A DNA stretch of 5,146 nt from Thermoflexus sp. (GTDB lineage Bacteria; Chloroflexota; Anaerolineae; B4-G1; DUEL01). Under the pieces are notes generated by a model. That model was not told the origin of the DNA, made no database searches, and worked only from the letters and a program-made list of their open reading frames with translations. Made by a program: the position numbers and the translations under genes. Location of the stretch: the NCBI GenBank assembly GCA_028276215.1, contig JAPYWT010000214.1, forward strand, positions 1 through 5,146. The letters run 5' to 3'. This document shows positions 1-5,146 of this stretch, one piece after another. The stretch's first letter is position 1; every line of letters starts with the position of its first letter.

Positions 1-20
1 ACGATTTTGGTGGGAAGCAC
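1..20 (-). CDS. Probable start of a downstream gene, cut by the window edge
   Basis: Only the first six codons and part of a seventh are visible: GTG at 20-18, then Leu-Pro-Thr-Lys-Ile, and the reading frame leaves the window. The call rests on a strong AGGAGG Shine-Dalgarno on the same strand (27-32) with a six-base spacer (AAAGAC) to the GTG. The gene would lie downstream of the large surface-protein gene in the same direction, separated by about 76 bases that include a strong hairpin, so it may or may not be cotranscribed. Nothing can be said about its product. A chance GTG after a purine-rich stretch is the alternative. Confidence 0.4.
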
Positions 21-26
21 GTCTTT

Positions 27-32
27 CCTCCT
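27..32 (-). promoter_or_regulatory. Shine-Dalgarno AGGAGG for the gene starting at 20
   Basis: On the minus strand the sequence reads AGGAGG AAAGAC GTG. This is a full anti-SD match at ideal spacing, and it is what picks the GTG at 20 as a start. No convincing -35/-10 promoter is visible in the short stretch between this site and the hairpin at 51-95, so transcription may come from upstream. Confidence 0.45.
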
Positions 33-50
33 GTGTTCGTAACTGTTCGG

Positions 51-95
51 CCTCACCCCACCCCCGGCGGCTGCGCCGCCGGGGGAGGGGTGAGG
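51..95 (-). terminator. Long GC hairpin directly after the large gene; terminator-like or palindromic repeat
   Basis: Positions 51-71 and 75-95 form a 21-base inverted repeat around a three-base TGC loop, with a single A-A mismatch (60 against 86). The ends are CCTCACCCC and GGGGTGAGG and the core is GGCGGC/GCCGCC. It begins one base past the TAG stop (99-97) of the large gene. In the direction of transcription it is not followed by a T-run (the next bases are CCGAACAGTT), so it is not a textbook intrinsic terminator. It could still block RNA polymerase or protect the mRNA 3' end. It may instead be a dispersed palindromic element, because 14 bases of its right arm (82-95) recur inverted at 5070-5083, at the other end of the gene. 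Confidence 0.6.
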
Positions 96-96
96 T

Positions 97-3000
97 CTAC
101 GGCCTCCAGTTCCGCATCACCAGCGGCAGGTAGACCCAATACCGCCGCGCGGTGGTGAAGGTCGCCTGGGCGGACCCACTCCCGGCGTTATCGGAGACGA
201 AGCGGGCCGTGTTGACGACGGTGCGGTTGTAGAGGTCGGGGTCAATGCCCACTGTGGCCGTGAAGACCAGGGTGACCTCCGCCCCGCCTGCCAGGTTGCC
301 CGTCCAGGTGAGGATGCCGCTCTCATAGACGGCGCCGCTCTGCTGGACCCACCCGCCGAAGGTCACCTCCGCCGGCAGCACATCCGTCAGCACGACGCCG
401 ACGGCCTCGCTGGGCCCGCTGTTGGCAAGAGTGACGGTGTAGGTCACCACACCGCCGGGCGGGACGTCGGCCTGCGGCGAGACCGACTTGGCGATGCTCA
501 GGCTGGGAGCCCCGATGACGGTGAAGGTGGCCGACGCCTGGCCGCTCCCGGCGTTGTCGGAGGCGAAGCGGGCCGTGTTGGTCACCGCCTGCCCGTAGAG
601 CCCGTAGTCCACGTTCAGCGTGGCCGTGAAGACCAGGGTGACCTGACCGTTCCCCGCCACCGTGCCCGTCCAGGTGATTGTCCCTTCGGCCTCCTCGGCG
701 CCTTCCGGGCGCTCCGTCCAGCCGCCGAACGTCACAGCGGTAGGAAGCGTATCGGTGAATACCAGGGGGACATCCGTCGCGTTGGGGTTGGAGAGGGTCA
801 CTGTGTAGGTCACCACGCTGCCCAGCGGCACGTCCGACACCGGCTCCACCCTCTTGTTCATCCGCAGATTGTACATCAGCACGAGCAGATCATCCGGCCG
901 GTCCGGGTGCATCCGGTAGTTGCGGACCCGCAGGCGGGGGCCGTCGTAGTCCTCGGAGACCAGGCCCGCCACGATGACCCGGTCCAGCGGCTGGATGCCC
1001 TCCCAGGTGCCGTTGTAGCCGTCCAGGAAGGCCCGCACCGGCCCGCTCCCGTCGTCCACCCAGAGGGCGCTCCGGTCCGCCGAGACGGCCGTCACCGTAC
1101 CGCTGACCACCGCCAGCCACCCCTCGTAGGCCTCCAGCGTCGCGCTGACCGTCCGCAGGGGCAGCGGGACGCTCCCGGTCACCGACAGGGTCGGGCTGGG
1201 GACGCAGGTGGGGGTCAGCACCTGCACCTGCTCGCTCTCAAAGAACTGGATTTCCGTATCCCCCTGGTAGACGTCCACCGTCCCCACCACCCGGACGCAG
1301 TCGCCCCGGACGGGCATCGCCTCCACCGCCGCCGACGCCGTCCCCGCCGGCGCAAAGACAGTGATGCCGCCCGTGTCGTCCTGGACGTGCAGGACGTCAA
1401 AGAACTCCCCGTAGGACGCGGTGACGAACCCCTCCACCCAGACCAGTTTGTGCAGGTTGACCGGCGTATCGTCCTCCTCCGGGTCGTAGCGGGCCTGGGC
1501 AATCGTCTTCTTCTGCAGGGGCTCGCCCAGGAGCCACATCACCACTTCCAGGTTGAAGAGTTCGTTCTGGCGGCCGTCCCCCGCCGCGTAGGCGAAGATG
1601 TTGAAGGGGTCGTTGGCGTCGCCGTAGAAGAAGAGCCGCCCCGCCGGGCCGGGGAGGTCGTACCCTGCCGCTGCCGGGACCCGTTCTGTGGCCCCATAGA
1701 TGTACGCGTCGCCCTCGCCGTCTTCGTCAGAGTTGTGGGTCCGGTTCGGGTAGCCGTAGGTGCCGCTGCCGCTATCCAGGTCGCCGATGACGAAGAGGTG
1801 CCCGTTCGCCCCCAGGTCCTCCGCCGTCAGCGCCTGCCGGTTCCGGTCCACCAGCGACGCCACGGACCAGGACTGAATCCGCAGGACGTTCATCCCCACG
1901 CCCGTGGTCGGGCTGACCGGGAAGATGTGCCACTGGATGCCCCACGGGTAGCCGTTGTTGTCGTTCCCGTCCAGGACCTCGTCGTCGTTGAAGCGGACGG
2001 GGACGGTCACGCCCGCGCGGGCCTCTATGGCCGCAATCAGGCCGTTCATCCGGTCGGCGACGCTGTAGGCCCACCAGACCTTGCCGGTGTAGTCGGACAT
2101 CCCGTTCAGCCAGAGGTTGCCCCCGGCGGCGACGAAGTCGGCAATGGCCTGGGTTTCGGTCACGGTGAGGGGGTTGGGGCCGTAGGCGTTGAGGATGAGG
2201 AGTTTGACCACCTCGGTGTTCAGGTCGGTCGCGGTCAGTTCGTCCAGGTTGAAGAGGACATTGTAGCCGTGGGCGACCAGGTCGTTCACGAAGGCGCGGC
2301 TCCCGCGCGGGTCCACGCCGATGTTGTTGTGCCCGGCGTCTATCAGGACCAGGGGCACCTTCTCATCGGTGACCGTCAGGGAGAGGGAGCGGGCGTTGTC
2401 GTCGGGGTTATCGGCTGCAGGAGCGCCGACGAGCGCGGCGGTGACGGTGAGGGGCCCGGCCGCGCCGGCCTGGTAGGTGACCTGCGCGTAGGCGTCCGGG
2501 CAGGGGCCGCGGGAGCAGGCCGGGACGGTGATGGGGATTTCGCCGATGGGGGTGCCGTTGGCGGTGAAGGTGACGGTGACGGTACGGGTTTCGGGGCCCC
2601 GGTTGGTCACCCGCGCGGTGAACAGGCTGGGGTTGTGGATGGTGGGGATGGCGGGCTGAACGGTCAGGTCGGTGATGCGCAGGTCCTCGTCGCCCAGAGT
2701 CCAGACCGGCGAGGCGACGAGGCGGTCGCCGTCGGCCTGGGTGGCCTGGACGAAGTAGTAATGGACGCCGGGGGAGATGTCCAGGGAGAAGGTCCAGGTG
2801 TAGGATGCGGCGCCCGGCCGGGTGTACGTCACCACCCGGCCCTGCGCGGTGACCAGTTCCACCCGCGCCGTCGGTTCGCCGTCGGGGTCGTCGCCGTGGA
2901 CCTCAAAGAGAATCTCGCCGGTGTTGGGAATCTCGCTCCCCATCCAGTAGCCGTTGGCCCTGAAGTAGAGGGCGGCGTTTTTGTCTTCGGTGGCGAAGGT

Positions 3001-5093
3001 ACGGCGGGCGCGCAGGGCATCCAACAGGTCCCGTTTGGTCAGGGCCGGCATCACCACCCCGGTCCGGTGGTCGGTGATGGTCCCCCAATCGGGGGTGTGG
3101 TTGTCGGAGTTGTTGGTCGCGCCCACCTTCCAGCCGTAGTCCAGGGAGCGGACCCACTCGTCCCAGGAGAAGACGTACGAGGCGCCCCAGCCGTTGCCCA
3201 CCTCCTCCAGTTCGGCCAGGTCCTCCACTTCGGGGTGGTAGGCCCAGTCGTTGAAGTTGATCCAGCCGGGATGGTTGAACTGCATCACGACGCCCGCGTC
3301 GTCCACGGCCTGGGTGCCGGTGACCGCCAGCCAGCGGTAGAAGCCCTCCACGGTGATGCCCGGCTCCAGGTTGGGGGTGTAGTCGCAGTAATTGCAGCCC
3401 GCCACTTGGCTGCGGGTGGCGTGGCGGACGGTGTTGTAGACGTTGATGTGGCCCTCGGCGCCCTGGGTGTACTCAAATCCCCGCAGGGCGACGAAGGCAC
3501 CGTCCCGGGTGAAGGCGTTGGCCCGGGTCAGCGTGTCGGCCCATTCAGCGTCGTCTATGGCGTAGGAGTGGTCGGTGACGGCCAGGAAGTCCAGCCCGGC
3601 GGCGACGGCGCGGGTGAAGGCGTCATAGGGGGTGAGGGAGCCGTCGGAGTAGGACGTGTGGTTGTGCAGGTCGCCGTGGTAGACGTGCATCGGCGGCTCC
3701 GCCTGGGTGGTGAAGGCCCAGGTCCGGTCCGCCTCAGCGACGGGGTTCCCGGCCCAGTCGGTCAGGCCCGTGCCGATGGTGAGGGTGTAGCGGGCGGTGG
3801 GCAGGAGCAGGCCGCGCGGGTTGAGGGTGACCCGGTAGGCCGCCGGGTCGCAGGTCACGTTCTCCCAGGGGACCGCGCCGTAGGGGCCGGTGAGGGTGAA
3901 ATTGGCCGCCGCGACAGTATCGGGCTTCAGTTCCTCGCTGAAGGTGATGACGATGTCCGCGTTCAGGGGGACGTCCGTCGCCTCCTGCGCCGGGGTCCGG
4001 CCGACGACGGTCGGCGGGACGGTGTCCAGCGGGCCGGTGGTGAAGGTCCAGGTGTAGGGGACCAGGGGGTTACCGACCCGGTCGCGGATGTCGGCGGTGA
4101 GGGTGGCGGTATGGAGCGCGTTCGGCGCCAGCGGCCCCTCCGGGGTGAAGGTGGCCTGGGAGGTGGCGGGGTCGTAGGCGACGGTGCCTGTCACCGGCCC
4201 GGACGGGCCCTGGACCCGGAAGGACGCGGTGGTGACGGTGGTGGGGCTGACGGGCTCGCTGAAGGTCGCGCGGATGGGCCGGTGGGGGTTGACGGACGTC
4301 GCGCCGGATAGCGGGTCGGTGGCGGTGACGGTGGGCGGGGTGAGGTCCAGGGGCCGGATGTCGTCGGGGGAGGCCAGCCAGACCCGGTATTCGGACGCGT
4401 AGTAGGGCAACAGCACCCCGCGGACGTACTCGTATCGCTGGCCGACGCTCAGGTCGGGAACGTAGACGTCGCTGGAGCCCCGGAAGATGGCCCCGGTGCC
4501 GCCCGACCCGTCCACGAAGAGGGCGGAGTACGTGCCGATAGAGGTGATGGTGATGTTGCGGTATTCCACGATGGTGCCCTCGTAGGGCTCCGCCAGGGCC
4601 GGATTGTTGTAGGGCACCGCGGCGGCCGCGATGACGGTGGGCGTGCAGACGTTGGGGCCCTCCCCCATTTGCCGGACGCGGGTGGGGTAGGAGAACTCGG
4701 TCATCCCCTGGTACTCGGTGATGGCGCCGGTGACCTGGACCAGGGTGCCCTGGGCAGGTTTGGCGCCGCTGGAGCCCACGTAGACGTAGACGCCGTGCCA
4801 GGGGCCGGTGTCCTCGTTGATGACGTAGCCGCGCTTGTAGACCGCGCAGACGGTGCCCGACGTGGTCACCACCTGCCCGGCGACGGGGGAGGGATAGGTG
4901 TTGCCGCTGCCGGGGTTGGTGGTGTACTGAATCTGGTAGATGGTGTGGGTGTCGCCGGGGGCCGAGGCGGCCGGCCCGGCGGCGGGGGAGCGCGCGCCCT
5001 CTTCCTCCGGGGCCGCCAGGGCGGAGAGGGCAAAGAGCAGGCCCAGGGCCAGGGAGAGGGCCAGAAGGGCCTCACCCCTCCCCTGGGCCTCAC
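97..5093 (-). CDS. Secreted multidomain CehA/McbA-type PHP metallohydrolase with OB-like, Big_5, CARDB, GATase-like and DUF11 modules
   Basis: This is a giant exported protein whose one recognisable enzyme is a PHP metallohydrolase. Residues count from GTG 4872 (1591 aa to TAG at 99-97). Order: signal peptide and Ala/Pro linker upstream of residue 1; paired OB-like modules to about 175; Big_5 Ig-like domains 178-280 and 284-390; PHP domain 396-640; beta-sandwich to 726; CARDB 729-836; GATase-like domain 838-1118; second OB-like pair 1135-1330; DUF11 repeats 1331-1452 and 1453-1574; tail YLPLVMRNWRP. GTG 4872 has no Shine-Dalgarno and would delete the signal peptide, so it is unlikely to be the start. 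The frame is open to the window edge. GTG 5075 or 5093 fits better but needs one extra base near 5067-5071; with it the N-terminus reads MRPRGGVRP before the hydrophobic core. Substrate is unknown. CehA/McbA relatives include carbaryl hydrolase, but phosphoesters or nucleic acids are equally possible here. Domain names come from motif reading, not a profile search. Confidence 0.9.
100..150 (-). other. C-terminal YLPLVMR tail, candidate sorting or anchoring signal
   Basis: The last 17 residues include RRYWVYLPLVMRNWRP. They follow the last DUF11 repeat directly: a basic pair, a short hydrophobic YLPLV core and a basic end. I recall similar [VI]YLPLV.[RK] endings on many exported Chloroflexota proteins. 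The segment is too short for a standard membrane anchor and has no LPxTG motif. A role in sorting or wall attachment is an inference. Confidence 0.5.
151..882 (-). repeat. Two tandem 122-residue DUF11 repeats (366-bp period)
   Basis: Residues 1331-1452 and 1453-1574 are two copies of the DUF11 conserved repeat domain, a beta-sandwich found on bacterial surfaces. Shared blocks are VVTYTVTL, DTLP or DVLP, VTFGGW, TWTG, VTLVFTAT, NTARF and SDNAGSG. At DNA level a 25-base block at 254-278 is identical to 620-644, exactly 366 bases apart. This points to an in-frame duplication followed by divergence in the loops. They likely serve as a stalk before the C-terminal tail. Confidence 0.85.
883..1470 (-). 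other. C-terminal pair of OB-like beta modules
   Basis: Residues 1135-1330 hold VWVEGFVTASYGEFFDVLHV, DDTGGITVFAPAG, CVRVVGTVDVYQGDTEIQFF, then WLAVVSGTVTAV, ALWVDDGSGPVRAFLDG and VIVAGLVSEDYDGPRLRV. This repeats the strand pattern of the N-terminal pair, including the YEG and DGSG signatures. C1192 and C1223 may pair. The two pairs bracket the PHP and GATase-like domains. Confidence 0.6.
1519..2361 (-). other. Class I GATase-like (DUF4350/ThuA-like) domain without catalytic cysteine
   Basis: Residues 838-1118 begin VPLVLIDAGHNN, continue with FVNDLVAHGYNVLF and LLILNAYGPNPLTVTETQ, and reach AIADFVAAGGNLWLNG. This is the alternating beta/alpha pattern of glutamine-amidotransferase-like folds. 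The region ends with NLEVVMWLLGEPL, typical of such domains in surface proteins. No cysteine occurs between residues 791 and 1192, so the nucleophile of true amidotransferases is missing. Asn/Asp-rich loops lie at about 962-974 and 1032-1058. It is probably a binding or structural domain rather than an amidotransferase. Confidence 0.55.
2365..2688 (-). other. CARDB-like adhesion/Ig-fold domain
   Basis: Residues 729-836 run DLRITDLTVQP, then FTARVTNRGPETRTVTVTF, then DNPDDNARSLSLTV. This is the pattern of CARDB (PF07705), an Ig-like domain frequent in archaeal and bacterial surface proteins. C786 and C791 lie five residues apart in an ACSRGPC loop and may form a disulfide. It links the PHP part to the GATase-like part. 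Confidence 0.7.
2953..3687 (-). other. PHP metallohydrolase domain, CehA/McbA type, apparently active
   Basis: Expected PHP metal ligands are all visible: H399-G-D-L-H403-N-H405 with D410 (motif I), T433-D434-H435 (motif II), E467 and H475 in RGFEYTQGAEGHINVYN (motif III region), H534 in QFNHPGW, and D590-N-H592 in NNSDNH (motif IV). The order and spacing match CehA/McbA-type secreted metallohydrolases more than DNA-polymerase PHP domains or histidinol phosphatase. The domain is followed by the LRARRTFAT stretch that usually closes these enzymes and a beta-sandwich to about residue 726. A CxxC (C493, C496) sits in an insertion between motif III and H534. Substrate cannot be read from sequence. 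Confidence 0.85.
3703..4341 (-). other. Two Big_5/SbsA-type Ig-like domains
   Basis: Residues 178-280 and 284-390 both start with a TPPTV/VPPTV motif and a 'P..GATSV' or 'P..EATDV' turn. Both continue with TFSEPV or TFSEEL, then a DRVGNP or DWAGNP turn, and finish WTFTT or WAFTT. This is the hallmark order of the bacterial Ig-like Big_5 family (PF13205), common in secreted and S-layer-associated proteins. They probably space the enzymatic domain from the N-terminal module. Confidence 0.8.
4348..4950 (-). other. N-terminal pair of OB-like beta modules
   Basis: The segment opens with IYQIQYTTNPGSG and AGQVVTTSGTVCAVYKRGYVI. This is the pattern of OB-like modules (DUF5689/YhcR-OB style) that precede extracellular nucleases and phosphoesterases. 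The first module ends around residue 75 (GTLVQVTGAITEYQGMTEFS). The second contains YEGTIVEYRNITI and ALFVDGSGGTGAIFRG and ends near residue 175. C9 and C76 bracket the first module and could form a disulfide. The role is presumably ligand or substrate binding; family assignment is by motif only. Confidence 0.6.
5014..5093 (-). other. Sec signal peptide region of the large protein
   Basis: In the main frame, 5067 down to 5014 encodes LLALSLALGLLFALSALA, a clear hydrophobic core ending in an A-L-A cleavage motif. It is followed by APEEEGARS and a Pro/Ala-rich linker. The positively charged n-region is missing in this frame. It appears (MRPRGGVRP) only if translation starts at GTG 5093 and one base is added in the GGGCC tract. 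There is no lipobox cysteine, so this is a type I rather than a lipoprotein signal. The core is convincing; the exact start is not. Confidence 0.75.
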
Positions 5094-5096
5094 CCC

Positions 5097-5146
5097 GCCC
5101 CCCGCGGGGGGGGCCCCCCCCCCCCCCCCCCGCCGCGCCCCCCGGC
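5097..5146. repeat. G/C-only low-complexity tract with an 18-base C run
   Basis: This end of the window contains no A or T. It has a CCCCCCGCGGGGGGGG palindrome-like stretch, then an 18-base run of C (5114-5131), then more G/C. The preceding CCTCACCCC motifs (5070-5078 and 5088-5096) suggest it starts as a GC hairpin like that at 51-95 and then degrades. A real homopolymer is possible, but an assembly or sequencing artefact at a contig end is at least as likely. The bases here should not be trusted for gene starts. Confidence 0.6.

Noticed and set aside
51..95. Classical rho-independent terminator
   Set aside because: The stem is strong but no T-run follows it on the transcribed strand, so it is called only terminator-like, with a palindromic repeat as the alternative.
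890..3500. Several shorter minus-strand frames of about 60-100 codons within the large gene
   Set aside because: They overlap the large gene in other frames, are rich in Arg/Pro/Gly/Ser and show no domain or ribosome-binding support.
907..4311. A 1134-codon open frame on the + strand
   Set aside because: It lies wholly antisense to the large gene. Its product is a repetitive Gly/Val/Arg/Asp/His-rich string without recognisable domains, as expected for the antisense frame of a GC-rich gene. The opposite strand has unmistakable domain motifs throughout.
4870..4872. GTG at 4872 as the start of the large gene
   Set aside because: It has no Shine-Dalgarno (the preceding bases are GCCGGGCAG). It would begin inside the first OB-like module and remove a clear signal peptide in the same frame.
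4866..5093. A 75-codon minus-strand frame starting MRPRGGVRP
   Set aside because: Only its first codons matter, as the possible true start of the large gene. After that it is a Pro/Arg-rich out-of-frame reading of the signal peptide and linker, so it is not a separate gene.
5067..5096. CRISPR or tandem repeat array suggested by the repeated GGGCCTCACCCC
   Set aside because: Only two copies 18 bases apart with a six-base gap; there are no spacers of uniform length. It is better explained as fragments of a palindromic element.

Overview
The window is GC-rich and almost entirely occupied by one very long minus-strand gene for a secreted, multidomain protein. The best guess for the organism is a member of Chloroflexota (Anaerolineae or a related class). 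This rests on the C-terminal tail ending YLPLVMRNWRP (a tail style I associate with exported Chloroflexota proteins), the mix of DUF11, CARDB, Big_5 and OB-like modules around a CehA/McbA-type PHP metallohydrolase, and GC-palindromes of the CCTCACCCC/GGGGTGAGG kind. It is an inference from sequence style; no phylogenetic marker gene is present.

Layout, left to right on the + strand. Positions 1-20 hold the probable first codons of another minus-strand gene, with a good Shine-Dalgarno at 27-32. Positions 51-95 are a near-perfect GC hairpin that begins one base beyond the stop codon of the large gene. Positions 97 to about 5093 are the large gene. Beyond that, 5097-5146 is a G/C-only tract with an 18-base C run and looks like a contig-end or mis-assembled repeat.

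The encoded protein reads, N to C: signal peptide; Ala/Pro linker; pair of OB-like beta modules; two Big_5/SbsA-type Ig-like domains; PHP metallohydrolase with all expected metal ligands; small beta-sandwich; CARDB domain; a class I glutamine-amidotransferase-like (DUF4350/ThuA-like) domain with no cysteine; second pair of OB-like modules; two 122-residue DUF11 repeats; and the YLPLVMR tail. The PHP domain is the only part with a visible active site. The rest looks like binding, spacing and anchoring modules of a cell-surface or extracellular hydrolase, possibly acting on phosphoesters, nucleic acids or carbamate/amide-type substrates.

The start is not resolved. The first start codon in the long frame (GTG at 4872) would cut off the signal peptide and the beginning of the first OB module. 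The frame stays open upstream through a clear hydrophobic signal core. The only suitable start codons (GTG at 5075 or 5093) lie one base out of frame, which points to a missing base in the GGGCC tract near 5067-5071 or a real frameshift. Residue numbers below count from the GTG at 4872; signal-peptide residues lie upstream of that.
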